DNA of 61,458 nt from positions 1 to 61,458 of the forward strand of contig NZ_JARFTR010000046.1 in NCBI RefSeq assembly GCF_029167235.1, given 5' to 3'. The notes beneath the pieces are model-generated. The model had not been told where the DNA came from. It was given only the letters and a program-made list of their open reading frames with translations, and did not search any database. A program made the translations under genes and the position numbers. Source of the stretch: Kamptonema sp. UHCC 0994. Lineage in GTDB: Bacteria; Cyanobacteriota; Cyanobacteriia; Cyanobacteriales; Microcoleaceae. Below, in pieces: positions 41,585 through 51,030 of this stretch (positions within the stretch are counted from its first letter, which is position 1; the number at the start of each line of letters is the position of its first letter).

Positions 41585-43864
41585 CTAACTATTAAGAAGG
41601 CGATCGCGAAAATCATCGATAGTCAACTTTAAACCTTCAGCCAAGGGAACTTTTGGTTCCCACCCTAACCAAGTTTTAGCACGGGTAATATCTGGTTGTC
41701 GCTGTTTGGGGTCATCTTGCGGTAACGGCTTATAGATAATTTCCGTACCTGGATTTACCATCTCCTGAATTTTCTGAGCCAATTGTAAGATAGTATATTC
41801 ACCCGGATTTCCTAAATTCATAGGCCCAATATTATCGCCATTCATCAGGCCCATTATCCCTTCCACCAAGTCAGAAACATAACAAAAACTTCGCGTTTGA
41901 GAACCATCTCCGTAAACAGTTAGTGGTATTCCTCGCAAAGCTTGGACGATAAAATTACTTACCACTCGGCCGTCATTTTCTAACATTCTGGTGCCATAAG
42001 TATTATGACAACAAACGCAGTAATTACCGCCTACAAAATTTTCCCCATCGGGAACTGAAAAGTCGTAGACATCCTCATCGATTTCAAACTTTTCTATGGC
42101 TTTAACTTTTCCCCAAGCTAAATCTCCTGTAATTTTAGCTTGCAGTTTTTGTTTGACATTAGCAAGATTGAGGATGCTATAGTCGTCTAACCCTTGAACC
42201 GTTATCCGGTAAGACTTGTACTTTTTGCTGTCTCCTTTGCGGACAGTGGTCTCAAATTCCGATACACTTCCAACTATCCCGAAGTTAGCTAGAATTAGCA
42301 CCAGTTTTTCAATTATTTTTTGGCTAGAACTGTTAAACACTAGCAGCGAACCCGTTGTCTTAGCATCAAGATTGCCATCACCTTCCCAGAAACCATGCAA
42401 AAAGTGAACTAACTGTGATTTGGGAAGTTGTAAAATCCAATTGGGTATATCTTTTTTGGTGCTTAATTCTTTGCTAAATCCCAAAACATTGACAACCAGA
42501 TCGACAATAATTTTTGATCTGATGTGAACTGATGGTGCTCTTTTCTCCTCTGGGTCAAATCGGATTTCACACTCGCAGCCAAATAACTCTCGCGTCACCT
42601 CGATCAGTTTTTCCAAGTATTTGACATTTGAGCTAAATACAAGCTGGCGGTCTTTTTCGGTATGAATTAAACAGCCTTCTGCTAAGTAAAATCCTAAAAA
42701 CCATAGAAAATCACTAACATTTTCTATGTAATTTTTGATTTCCTTGACAGATTGGTAGCCAGCAATTCTCTCTTTTTTCGTCAAAGGCAATCCTAGTTCT
42801 TGCCAAAGTTGCCAAGGCATTTTATTGGCAGCTTCGTATTTTTTGATGGTGCTGAAGTATTGACGATTGCTGATTCCTTTTTGAGCAAAATATTTATATA
42901 TTTGCTCTCGGAATTTTTCTAAGTATGCGATCGCATCTTCACTCACTACCCACAAGCCAGGGGCGTTAATTTTATCACTGATGTAAAAAGGGTCTAAAGG
43001 ACGCTCCATAAACGGAATGTAACTGGGAACAGCTACTTTATCCCCAACCTTTAAATCTTTGCCAAACACGGCTTGAGGTAATCCTTCCTCGTCGCAAGTA
43101 AATAAACTGTGATCTTCAGTAATTTTTACTTCCTTACCCCAGGTTGTCGTAATTTTATACCCTGGCTTCGTTACTTTGTGTTTCCAAATTGCTGAAATTG
43201 GTTTTAATCGCATTTTTCCCTGTTCATCAAAACAAGGTACAGAAACATTTGAGATGTCTTCTCCAATGCGGCTGTAGCATTCCTCAAATGTTTCGTAATA
43301 AAGGCGATCGTCTTTGTAATAGATCACCTTTTGATCGCCTGTCAAACTGTTAAAAATTCGCACTACCCGAATGTCTACACCATTTTGGCGATGATAATCA
43401 AAGGCCAAAGTTTCAGCTACTCGTTTTCCTTCGTCATAACACGAACGAATCCCAATACAATTGACATTTCCCCAATAATCCTCTGTTTGGGGATGTACGC
43501 TGGGATCGCCGTAAACTTCGGAAGTGGATGCTAACAAAATTCTGGCTTTCACCCGCTTTGCTAAACCCAGCATATTCATTGTCCCCATCACATTAGTTTT
43601 AATGGTTTTGACGGGGTTATACTGATAGTGAACTGGCGAAGCTGGGCAAGCTAAATGATAGATTTGATCGGCTTCTAAGCGAATCGGTTCTGTAATATCG
43701 TGCCGGATTAGTTCAAAATAAGGATTGTCCATCCATTTGAGGATGTTGCGCTTAGTCCCGGTGTAAAAATTATCAAGACAAATTACCTCATTTCCCTGGG
43801 CCATTAAGCGATCGATGAGATGGGAACCGATAAAACCTGCTCCACCTGTGACTAATATTCTCAT
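41585..43864 (-). CDS. uxs: UDP-glucuronate decarboxylase (UXS) interrupted by an intein
   Basis: The precursor is 759 residues. Residues 1-172 and 622-759 join into a normal 310-residue NAD-dependent sugar-nucleotide decarboxylase that makes UDP-xylose from UDP-glucuronate. Seen: TGGAGFIG (6-13), [10 protein letters not shown] (111-120), catalytic YxxxK in SCYDEGKR (Tyr143, Lys147), [17 protein letters not shown] and [17 protein letters not shown]. The joint reads RIFN/TYGTRM; related enzymes read RIFNTYGPRM. Residues 173-621 are the intein. Upstream of ugd on the same strand. If splicing failed, the substrate pocket would be disrupted, because the joint is in the active-site region. Confidence 0.95.
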   Translation of the reverse strand: MRILVTGGAGFIGSHLIDRLMAQGNEVICLDNFYTGTKRNILKWMDNPYFELIRHDITEPIRLEADQIYHLACPASPVHYQYNPVKTIKTNVMGTMNMLGLAKRVKARILLASTSEVYGDPSVHPQTEDYWGNVNCIGIRSCYDEGKRVAETLAFDYHRQNGVDIRVVRIFNSLTGDQKVIYYKDDRLYYETFEECYSRIGEDISNVSVPCFDEQGKMRLKPISAIWKHKVTKPGYKITTTWGKEVKITEDHSLFTCDEEGLPQAVFGKDLKVGDKVAVPSYIPFMERPLDPFYISDKINAPGLWVVSEDAIAYLEKFREQIYKYFAQKGISNRQYFSTIKKYEAANKMPWQLWQELGLPLTKKERIAGYQSVKEIKNYIENVSDFLWFLGFYLAEGCLIHTEKDRQLVFSSNVKYLEKLIEVTRELFGCECEIRFDPEEKRAPSVHIRSKIIVDLVVNVLGFSKELSTKKDIPNWILQLPKSQLVHFLHGFWEGDGNLDAKTTGSLLVFNSSSQKIIEKLVLILANFGIVGSVSEFETTVRKGDSKKYKSYRITVQGLDDYSILNLANVKQKLQAKITGDLAWGKVKAIEKFEIDEDVYDFSVPDGENFVGGNYCVCCHNTYGTRMLENDGRVVSNFIVQALRGIPLTVYGDGSQTRSFCYVSDLVEGIMGLMNGDNIGPMNLGNPGEYTILQLAQKIQEMVNPGTEIIYKPLPQDDPKQRQPDITRAKTWLGWEPKVPLAEGLKLTIDDFRDRLLNS
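42002..43348 (-). other. Intein with LAGLIDADG homing endonuclease domain
   Basis: 449 residues. The first residue is Ser ([11 protein letters not shown], as in SxTGD-type inteins), the end is CHN, and the next extein residue is Thr. Block B has TEDH (77-80). Two dodecapeptide motifs mark a LAGLIDADG endonuclease: FLGFYLAEG (217-225) and [10 protein letters not shown] (316-325), with acidic residues in place. Block F/G is [23 protein letters not shown] (427-449). All residues for splicing (Ser1, block-B His, final His-Asn, Thr+1) are present. The endonuclease would cut intein-less uxs alleles. Confidence 0.95.
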
Positions 43865-44005
43865 TATTTGCGCTACTGAGTTGTTGACAAGAAGCTATCT
43901 TCGATATAAGCTCTATCCTTAGCTCCAAAATAACAAAAACTGCGCCTGATACAATGTTCGCAACGCAGAATTTATCAAATCTTCATTATTGTAACCAAAT
44001 CAAGA

Positions 44006-45817
44006 TTATGGCTGATCCAGTCGTAACACGGCCATGAACGCTTCTTGGGGTACATCTACTGTCCCTACAGACTTCATGCGCTTTTTACCTTTCGCCTGCT
44101 TCTGTAACAGTTTTTTCTTACGGGAAATGTCACCGCCGTAACATTTGGCGAGGACATCTTTACGCAAGGCGGGAATGTGTTCGCTGGCGATTACTTTACT
44201 GCCAATAGAAGCTTGAATGGGAACCTTAAACTGGTGACGGGGAATCAATTCTTTGAGTTTTTCCGTCATTCCTCGGCCTACATTGTAAGCTTTGTCCCGG
44301 TGGACGATCATTGCTAAGGCATCAACGGGCTCGGCGTTAATTAGAATGTCCAGTTTTACCAGAGGATTTTCGCGGTAGCCGATGATGTGATATTCCATGC
44401 TGGCATAGCCGCGCGATCGCGACTTCATCTGATCGAAAAAGTCTGTCACTACCTCCGCCAAAGGCAACTCGTAAGTTAAAGTTGTCCGCCCCTTAGCGAG
44501 ATATTTCATGTCCTTAAACACGCCTCGGCGGTTCTGACTTAACTCCATCAGCGCCCCCACGTAACCCTCTGGCGCGATCATTTCTACCTGAACGTAAGGT
44601 TCCTCTATTTTCTGGCGTAACTGAGGGTCTGGCAAGTGGCTGGGGTTGTCAATCATTACGACTTCCCCTTTAATCGTCGTCACTTGATAGACCACAGAAG
44701 GAGCTGTAACGATCAAATTCAGATTATATTCCCGCTCTAACCGTTCCTGCACGATTTCCATGTGTAGCAAGCCCAAAAAGCCGCAGCGGAAGCCAAAACC
44801 CATCGCGCTTGATGTTTCCGGTTCGTAAGCCAAGGCTGCATCGTTCAGCTTCAGCTTTTCCAAAGCTTCCCGCAAGTCGGGAAATTGATCTGCGTCGATG
44901 GGAAATAAGCCGCAAAATACCATCGGCTTTGCCTCAGTGTAACCAGGCCAAGGTTCCGAGGCCTTATTTTTTGCCAGAGTAATTGTATCGCCTACACGGG
45001 CATCGGCCACAGCTTTAATGGCAGCGGCGATGTAACCCACTTCACCAGCGTGGAGCTCGTCTACCTGCACTTGGGTGGGGGAAAGGATGCCTAACTCGTC
45101 GATTTCGTATTCCTTCTCAGAGGCCATCAAGTGAATGCGATCGCCCTTTTTCACCGTCCCATCCATCACCCGAAAATATACAATTACCCCGCGATAGATG
45201 TCGTAATAACTGTCAAAAATCAGCGCCCGTAAAGGTTTCGATACAGTATCCTGGGGCGGCGGTACTAGGCGGACAATTGACTCCAAAATCTCGTCAATCC
45301 CAATCCCCTCTTTTGCCGAAGCTGGAATTGCCCCAGAACAGTCTAAGCCAATAATTTCTTCAATTTCGCTTTTTACCCGATCTGGTTCCGCCCCCGGCAG
45401 GTCAATTTTATTCAAAACCGGAATAATTTCTAAATTATTTTCCAGGGCGAGGTAGACATTTGCCAGAGTTTGTGCTTCCACACCTTGAGAAGCATCTACC
45501 ACCAACAGCGCACCTTCGCAGGCAGCCAGCGATCGCGATACCTCGTAGGAAAAATCTACGTGCCCGGGAGTATCAATTAAATTCAGCACGTACTGCTGAC
45601 CATCCTTAGCAGTGTAATTCATCCGAGCCGCTTGCAGCTTAATCGTAATGCCGCGCTCCCGTTCGAGATCCATCGAGTCTAAAAATTGCTCTTTCATCTC
45701 GCGATCGCCCACCGTCCCAGTCGCCTGCAACAGGCGATCGGCCAAAGTAGACTTCCCGTGGTCAATGTGAGCGATGATCGAAAAGTTACGAATGCGAGAA
45801 ACAGGAACGCTAGTCAT
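44006..45817 (-). CDS. lepA: Elongation factor 4 (LepA)
   Basis: 603 residues from ATG 45817 ([20 protein letters not shown]); an upstream in-frame start at 45829 is possible. GTPase motifs are AHIDHGKST (G1), DTPGHVDF (G3) and NKIDLPGA (G4). The C-terminal LepA-specific domain reads [23 protein letters not shown]. LepA back-translocates or remodels stalled ribosomes. Monocistronic here, convergent spacing to the uxs gene of 140 bp. Confidence 0.96.
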   Translation of the reverse strand: MTSVPVSRIRNFSIIAHIDHGKSTLADRLLQATGTVGDREMKEQFLDSMDLERERGITIKLQAARMNYTAKDGQQYVLNLIDTPGHVDFSYEVSRSLAACEGALLVVDASQGVEAQTLANVYLALENNLEIIPVLNKIDLPGAEPDRVKSEIEEIIGLDCSGAIPASAKEGIGIDEILESIVRLVPPPQDTVSKPLRALIFDSYYDIYRGVIVYFRVMDGTVKKGDRIHLMASEKEYEIDELGILSPTQVQVDELHAGEVGYIAAAIKAVADARVGDTITLAKNKASEPWPGYTEAKPMVFCGLFPIDADQFPDLREALEKLKLNDAALAYEPETSSAMGFGFRCGFLGLLHMEIVQERLEREYNLNLIVTAPSVVYQVTTIKGEVVMIDNPSHLPDPQLRQKIEEPYVQVEMIAPEGYVGALMELSQNRRGVFKDMKYLAKGRTTLTYELPLAEVVTDFFDQMKSRSRGYASMEYHIIGYRENPLVKLDILINAEPVDALAMIVHRDKAYNVGRGMTEKLKELIPRHQFKVPIQASIGSKVIASEHIPALRKDVLAKCYGGDISRKKKLLQKQAKGKKRMKSVGTVDVPQEAFMAVLRLDQP

Positions 45818-46243
45818 AAGAGCCGGCAATGGATGCTTTTTGTTGTATCATTACACACGCTGAGGCGAAACACTTGTAATCCTTCCCTCCCTTCATAATT
45901 GTACAGGAGGGATTGGGGATGTTGGCAAAGCCCCTGCCTCGGAACATTCCTCTCTGAGCCAAGGCGATCGCGATTCAGTAGATGCCAAGAGTTACCACTC
46001 CTTGACAAAAGGCGCATAATTTCATGGTACTATTAGAATTGGGGACGGAAATATGGTACAAAAAATATCTGTTTTTAATAGCCATAAATCCCTATTTAGC
46101 GGCAAGTTATACATTCCTTAAAAAGAAAAATCCATAAGTTTCTATTAGGAACTTCAACAAAACTACTTCTTCCTGGTTAAGGATTTCGTGATTCTGACAC
46201 TCCCACCCTTAAAGGCGATGGGTTTCCATTTTGGAGCATTTAT
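45818..46243. other. 426-bp intergenic region
   Basis: No clear gene. A 22-codon open frame starting at 46053 (MVQKISVFNSHKSLF) has no supporting features. A sequence at 46196-46227 (GACACTCCCACCC then TTAAAGG then GATGGGTTT) resembles the 3' end of IS200/IS605-type elements with an imperfect hairpin, perhaps a relic. The gene at 46244 begins 16 bases later. Confidence 0.4.
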
Positions 46244-46471
46244 ATGAACGAGCAAACCATCCCCCCCCACAGTTCAGCCGACAAGGTGGAAGTGTCTGTC
46301 CACTTAGATTCTGAACTATTAGATCAAATTAAGCACCTGACAAATGACCCTAGCAAGGTGATAGAAACTGCGATTCGCCAGTGGCTTAGAGGCGAACGTC
46401 GCGAAGATGAGCTAGCCTTGAGTCTCCGCCGCAACCCCCCTGTCCCCCCACGTGGCGAGTGGAACGATTGA
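46244..46471 (+). CDS. Ribbon-helix-helix (CcdA/antitoxin-like) small protein
   Basis: 75 residues. VEVSVHLDSELLDQIKHLTNDPSKVIETAIRQWLRGE has the strand-helix-helix pattern of MetJ/Arc-type DNA-binding proteins, common in antitoxins. The C-terminal tail is Arg/Pro-rich. No toxin gene follows; the next gene is a histidine kinase after 151 bp, so it is an orphan or a regulator. Confidence 0.6.
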   Translation: MNEQTIPPHSSADKVEVSVHLDSELLDQIKHLTNDPSKVIETAIRQWLRGERREDELALSLRRNPPVPPRGEWND

Positions 46472-46548
46472 TACAAGAGAGCAGATCGGAAGACGAGAAA
46501 GATGGGGAGCGGGAAACTGGGAAACTGGGTTCGATTTAACTTCCTCAT

Positions 46549-46601
46549 CTCCCCCGCTCCTCCGCTCCTCCGCTCCCCCGCTCCCCCTCTCCCCCTCCCC
46601 T
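46549..46601. repeat. Pyrimidine-rich CTCCCCCG-type repeat
   Basis: Imperfect tandem CGCTCC / CCCCCG units. The same type occurs at 59018-59063. Confidence 0.8.
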
Positions 46602-46622
46602 TGCAGTTTCCAGTGGTAATCG

Positions 46623-48449
46623 ATGAACTCTGATGCTGATTTCCAGCTTTCGAGCCTAGCCTCTAACGACTTTTTGCAAGAGTTAGGGGCAGAGTTAGTA
46701 TTTACCCAGGATGCTTCTGGCAAATATCTATCTTTTTACTGGCAACAAGCCGATCGCTACAAACTGAGCCCAGAAAAAATCGTAGGTTGTCAGATGAGCG
46801 AAACTTTTGGGCCAGTGGCGATCGCACCCTATCTCGATCGAGTGCGCCGCGCGATTAATGGTCAAATGCCAGAACGATTCAGCTATCCATTTTCCTACGA
46901 AGACCAGTATTTTCCCTTCGACCTAGTAATTAGTCCGGTTCTAACAGCCAATGGCAAAGCAACCAAAGTTCTAGTTATGGGACGAATGTTACCTCATAAA
47001 CTGAACGCTCAAGCCATTAATTCCCAAGAATTAATCGCCTATCCAGCTTTAGCCTCTAATTTGGATTTGCACCAAAAAATGTTAATTCAAATTGCTGGGA
47101 GTATCCGCCGCACGCTCCCTCCCAGTTCTGAGTTGTATCATAAAATCCTGTCGCAAATTGCTCAGAATATTCGCCGTACTCTCGATTTAAAGACAATTTG
47201 GCAGCAAACTGTTGACAGTTTAGGACAAGTTTTAGGAGTAACGCGCTGCATTATTTGTGCTTATAAAGAAGAGGACGAAAATTACGAACCCTCAGAATCT
47301 AATCCTATATTTAAGGTAGTAGCTGAATATCACCAAGAAGCTTACCCTTCGATGCTGGGTTTAGAGCTGTCAGAAGCGAATCAGCCTGGTTGGAGTCAGG
47401 CTTTAGCTAGCCTGGAACCCTTAGCAGTAGAGCGTATCCCTGTTACTAACGACTCATTTGAGCCGTATTCAGTGCTGGTAGCAGCTACCTCCTATCAAGA
47501 CCAACCCAATGCTTTGATTTGCTTGCACCAGTGTAATAGTGTCCGCCAATGGAGCCCAGTTGAAGTAGAATTTGTGCGGGAGTTAGCTGTACAAGTTGGG
47601 ACTGCGATCGCCCACGCTACACTCTATCAAGAATTAGAACAAGCTCGTGCCGAAGCTGTAGCTTTATCCCAACTCAAAAGCCAGTTTCTAGCCAATACCT
47701 CCCACGAACTTCGCACTCCTCTTAACGGAATGCTTGGCTTTCTCAAGTTAGTGATGGATGGTATGGCAGACGATCCAGAGGAAGAACATCAATTTATTCA
47801 AGAAGCTTATCGATCGGCGCTGCACTTGCTAAATCTCATCAATGACGTTTTGGATATTGCCAAAATTGAAGCAGGGAAAATGCAGTTAGAACTCGCCCCT
47901 ATTAAACTAAATGAACTGTTGCAGGAAGTAGAAAACTTTACGCAGGCTCAGTTGCAGCAAAAGCAGTTAAATTTTAAAATTCAAAAGCCTGCAACTGAAG
48001 ATGAAATTATTGTCTATGGCAACTATCAACGCCTGCTACAAGTGCTGTTAAACTTGGTAGGAAATGCGATTAAATTTACCCATGAAGGGGGAATTAGCAT
48101 CAGCATGGAAACGATCAAGAAAAAGATAGTTATTCAGAACCGCGAACTACCAGGTATGGTAAAAATTAGAGTTGCGGATACGGGGATTGGGGTTTCTTTG
48201 GATAAACAAGAGAAACTATTTCAGTCTTTCTTCCAAGTAGATGGCGATCGCACTAGGCAATATGGCGGAACTGGTTTGGGTTTAGCAATTTCCCAAAAAT
48301 TGGTAGAAGCAATGAGGGGAACGGTCAATTTTTATAGTATGGGAGAAGGATTGGGATCGACTGTGACATTTACAGTGCCACTATATCAAGAACCGGTGAT
48401 GATTTCTACACAATCCGCTGAATCCCTTGATTTTTTTACTCTTGATTGA
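46623..48449 (+). CDS. PAS-GAF sensor histidine kinase
   Basis: 608 residues. PAS domain about 20-125 (GAELVFTQDASGKYLSFYW). GAF domain about 185-335 (LDLKTIWQQTVDSLGQVLGVTRCIICAY). HisKA with His361 in ANTSHELRTPLNGML. HATPase with NLVGNAIKFTHEGG, ADTGIGV and QYGGTGLGLAISQ. No membrane segments, so a soluble cytoplasmic kinase. The GAF domain has no Cys-His pair typical of bilin binding in the expected context, so a phytochrome role is unlikely. No response regulator gene is adjacent. The ATG at 46623 follows the CTCCCC repeat. Confidence 0.9.
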   Translation: MNSDADFQLSSLASNDFLQELGAELVFTQDASGKYLSFYWQQADRYKLSPEKIVGCQMSETFGPVAIAPYLDRVRRAINGQMPERFSYPFSYEDQYFPFDLVISPVLTANGKATKVLVMGRMLPHKLNAQAINSQELIAYPALASNLDLHQKMLIQIAGSIRRTLPPSSELYHKILSQIAQNIRRTLDLKTIWQQTVDSLGQVLGVTRCIICAYKEEDENYEPSESNPIFKVVAEYHQEAYPSMLGLELSEANQPGWSQALASLEPLAVERIPVTNDSFEPYSVLVAATSYQDQPNALICLHQCNSVRQWSPVEVEFVRELAVQVGTAIAHATLYQELEQARAEAVALSQLKSQFLANTSHELRTPLNGMLGFLKLVMDGMADDPEEEHQFIQEAYRSALHLLNLINDVLDIAKIEAGKMQLELAPIKLNELLQEVENFTQAQLQQKQLNFKIQKPATEDEIIVYGNYQRLLQVLLNLVGNAIKFTHEGGISISMETIKKKIVIQNRELPGMVKIRVADTGIGVSLDKQEKLFQSFFQVDGDRTRQYGGTGLGLAISQKLVEAMRGTVNFYSMGEGLGSTVTFTVPLYQEPVMISTQSAESLDFFTLD

Positions 48450-48455
48450 AACTTA

Positions 48456-48493
48456 TAGCTAGGGGCTAGGGACTAGGGGCTAGGGGCTAGGGA
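48456..48493. repeat. Heptamer-like tandem repeat (GGGGCTA)n
   Basis: About five units of GGGGCTA with one variant (GGGACTA), just after the kinase stop. Confidence 0.85.
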
Positions 48494-48639
48494 AGAGGGG
48501 AAGAGAGTCAATGATTTGGGTGATCAGCGAATGTCTAACTGCCGAGAAGGTTGCTATAACTTAAATTGATGGCGAAGCTTTCTGACGGTGAAAATCTAGG
48601 GGCTCAACTATAAATTTTCGCCTGAATGCTTCGCCCAGG

Positions 48640-49002
48640 CTACATACTTTCTCTGACTGCTTGAAGTTGTTCCGTTGAAATTTCCTGAGTTTCGCCAGCA
48701 AAATCATTATCTGGTGTCAAAAATAGCATACAGTGACATTCCTTACGTTCGCGCATGGGAATACAAGGGCAATTCCAGTATGCGGCTTTTACTTCTGCTT
48801 CTTTATCTTCGTAGTGGCGGCAGGGACATAAGGGAGCACCCAGTTCGTCTTTGTGCTTGGCGAGTCCTTCAATCACTACAGCGGTGACAGAAGGTTCAAC
48901 ACAGAAGTAAGTGCCGGTGCGCTTAGCATAGGTTTCGGAGAAATTCTTCATCGCCTCCAGAGTTTTTGGGCTGGAGAGTTTTGTGTTTTCTGTTGTTTGC
49001 AT
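48640..49002 (-). CDS. ftrC: Ferredoxin-thioredoxin reductase catalytic chain
   Basis: 120 residues. The 4Fe-4S and redox cysteines are all present: Cys59 and Cys61 (LCPCRHY), Cys78 and Cys80 (NCPC), Cys89 and Cys91 (CHC). The enzyme passes electrons from photosynthetic ferredoxin to thioredoxin, giving light control of enzymes. The variable chain gene (ftrV) is not in this window. Confidence 0.96.
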   Translation of the reverse strand: MQTTENTKLSSPKTLEAMKNFSETYAKRTGTYFCVEPSVTAVVIEGLAKHKDELGAPLCPCRHYEDKEAEVKAAYWNCPCIPMRERKECHCMLFLTPDNDFAGETQEISTEQLQAVRESM

Positions 49003-49025
49003 AGTTTAGATGTTATGACGAATTT

Positions 49026-49060
49026 ACACTCCCCGGTCTAAAGATACGGGGATTCTTAAC
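49026..49060. other. IS200/IS605-type end relic
   Basis: ACACTCCCCG, a short loop, then CGGGGATTCTTAAC. The CCCCG/CGGGG stem plus GATTCTT resembles the right ends of cyanobacterial TnpB elements. No transposase gene is next to it. Confidence 0.35.
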
Positions 49061-49175
49061 AACAACCTTATGTTAACTTTATCACGCCTGTTGAATATAA
49101 TGCCGCAATTTAAGTAGCTAGGTTATTTGCTATGGTTGGGAGCACCAAGTGAGGGAAACTCTTGAGTAAAAAAGC

Positions 49176-50099
49176 CTAGATCAAGCACCGGGCAATAGTT
49201 GCCACTACTGACTCGGCTAACTCTTTGAGGGCATAACCCCCTTCTAAACCAAACAAAATGCGGCGGGTAATCTGAAGGCAGTAGTCAGTAAAAACCCCAT
49301 AATCGGCAGGCAAGAGCGTAATGCTTGCTAAGGGATCGGCGGCATTGCCATCGTAACCAGCGCTGACAATCAACAAATCTGGCTTAAATTTGGATAAAAA
49401 TGGCATAACTTGAGATTCAAAGGCGCTGCGGTATTCGGTGATGCCACTACCGGGATACAGGGGAAGGTTGAGTACATTGTCGTAGATCCCGCGTTCGTCT
49501 GCATAGCCAGTTCCCGGATAGCAGGGAGATTGGTGTAGGGAACAGAAAGCGATTTGGCGGTTATTTTCAACTAGGGATTGGGTGCCGTTGCCATGATGTA
49601 CGTCCCAATCGAGGATAGCTACTCGGCTAATTCCTGGCTGTTCGAGAGCGTAGTGAGCGGCGATCGCAGCGTTAGAAAATAAGCAGAAACCCATGCCACG
49701 ATCTCTCTCAGCATGGTGTCCAGGGGGTCTTGCTAGTACGAAAGCTGGTTCATCATTCGCTAAGGCGCGATCGACACCATCGAGCCAAGCGCTGATTGCT
49801 AATAATGCCACATCGTAACTATCGGCGGAAACGGGCGTGTCGCCATCTAAGTAGCCGCCGCCTCGTTTTGCCAAGTATTCGACTTCCTGAATGTATTTCT
49901 GCGAGTGAACCTTTTTTAGAACCGCAGTTAATAACGCGCTGCGCTTGTCAACAGGTGTGGGCAACTGCCAATCAAGCTCAGGGGCACAAGGAGCAACTTT
50001 GAGAGCTTCCACGATCGCACTTAAACGCTCTGGCCGCTCTGGATGAAGCATACCAGTCTTGTGCAGTAAAAAATCCTCAGAGTAGATGACAGGTAGCAT
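49176..50099 (-). CDS. Histone deacetylase / acetoin-utilisation family protein
   Basis: 307 residues. Motifs of the arginase-deacetylase fold: YSEDFLLHKTGMLHPERPERLSAI (4-27), RPPGHHAE (about 123-130), ILDWDVHHGNGTQ (zinc ligands), YPGTGYADERG, and SAGYDGNAADPLA. The active-site histidines and aspartates are present. Bacterial members deacetylate acetylated amines or lysines. Single gene; start ATG 50099 (MLPVIYSED). Confidence 0.9.
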   Translation of the reverse strand: MLPVIYSEDFLLHKTGMLHPERPERLSAIVEALKVAPCAPELDWQLPTPVDKRSALLTAVLKKVHSQKYIQEVEYLAKRGGGYLDGDTPVSADSYDVALLAISAWLDGVDRALANDEPAFVLARPPGHHAERDRGMGFCLFSNAAIAAHYALEQPGISRVAILDWDVHHGNGTQSLVENNRQIAFCSLHQSPCYPGTGYADERGIYDNVLNLPLYPGSGITEYRSAFESQVMPFLSKFKPDLLIVSAGYDGNAADPLASITLLPADYGVFTDYCLQITRRILFGLEGGYALKELAESVVATIARCLI

Positions 50100-50309
50100 A
50101 GACAGTTTGGAGTTTTGTACCAGATGGAAGCGATCGCCAGAAGGAGTTATTTTTCAGATTTAGCTCAATCCGTATGATAACCCGCCTTGATGCTCAAGTA
50201 ACGATCTCTTTAGCTAGGCAGTCTGAGCTTGGGCGATCGCCTATTGGCTGAATCTGAGTTCGGTTAGCTATTAAGCCTCATAGCGCGATCGCCTTAAGAT
50301 CCAAAGTTA

Positions 50310-50849
50310 TCAGTTGAATTCTTTCTGATCAAGAGCATACCTCACAGCCTCTTTATTGCTACCTGGAAACTTCATCTCAATAAAGTTTTTTTCAAATTTC
50401 AAGCCTGCTTTTTCCATGACGCGAATCGAGCCAGAGTTAACCGCTAAAGCCTTAGCAAAAACGCGCTCCGTACCCAATTCAGTAAATCCTTTATGAATCA
50501 GTGCGATCGCACCTTCCGTTGCATAGCCTTTACCCCATAATGCTCTTTTTAAGCGATAGCCAAGCTCTATATCTTCGCCACCATCTAAAGGCGGGCGAAA
50601 ATGAAACCAACCGATAAATTTACCGCTCAATTTTTCCTCTACTGCCCAATATCCATAGCCTTGATAATCATCATAATATTTGAGAAATCCTGGCAGAATT
50701 AGAGAGCGAATCTGTTCGCGATCGCTAGACTGTCCCCCATTAATATACCGCATTACTTCAGCGTCGCTATCCAACTCATATAAGTTATCAACATCCGCCT
50801 CAGTAAAGTAACGGAGAATCAAACGTTCTGTGTCCAGAAAAACCTTCAC
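50310..50849 (-). CDS. GNAT family N-acetyltransferase (RimJ/RimL type)
   Basis: 179 residues from GTG 50849 (MKVFLDTERLILRYF); an in-frame TTG four codons upstream is possible. RimJ/RimL-like: TERLILRYFTEADVDNLYEL, ELGYRLKRALWGKGYATEGAIALIHKGF (acetyl-CoA loop), NSGSIRVMEKAGLKFE. Substrate not known. There is no clear operon partner. Confidence 0.87.
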   Translation of the reverse strand: MKVFLDTERLILRYFTEADVDNLYELDSDAEVMRYINGGQSSDREQIRSLILPGFLKYYDDYQGYGYWAVEEKLSGKFIGWFHFRPPLDGGEDIELGYRLKRALWGKGYATEGAIALIHKGFTELGTERVFAKALAVNSGSIRVMEKAGLKFEKNFIEMKFPGSNKEAVRYALDQKEFN

Positions 50850-50914
50850 GGTGGCTCCCAATTAAATGTTTGATTTATGGCTGCACGTAGCGGCTAAAAA
50901 TGGTCATATTGTGC

Positions 50915-50920
50915 TATAAT
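50915..50920 (+). promoter_or_regulatory. -10 box candidate (TATAAT) upstream of gyrA
   Basis: TATAAT lies 111 bp upstream of the gyrA start. No convincing -35 box at the right spacing, so the promoter would be of extended or activator-dependent type. Confidence 0.35.
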
Positions 50921-51030
50921 TTTAGGCGTAACTCGCAATATTTGGCAACTCAACCGAAGATAAACCGATTTTAACGCATCTTCCTGGTTTCTAGCTGCCA
51001 AATTCAGAATTTTATGGAGTATTTCATCGT

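Noticed and set aside
41585-43864. Gene fusion of an epimerase with an unrelated domain instead of an intein
   Set aside because: The insert carries splice-site residues (Ser1, His-Asn, Thr+1), block B and two LAGLIDADG motifs, and the flanks rejoin to a standard enzyme.
46053-46121. A 22-codon frame starting MVQKISVF
   Set aside because: No ribosome site or relative recognised; too short to support.
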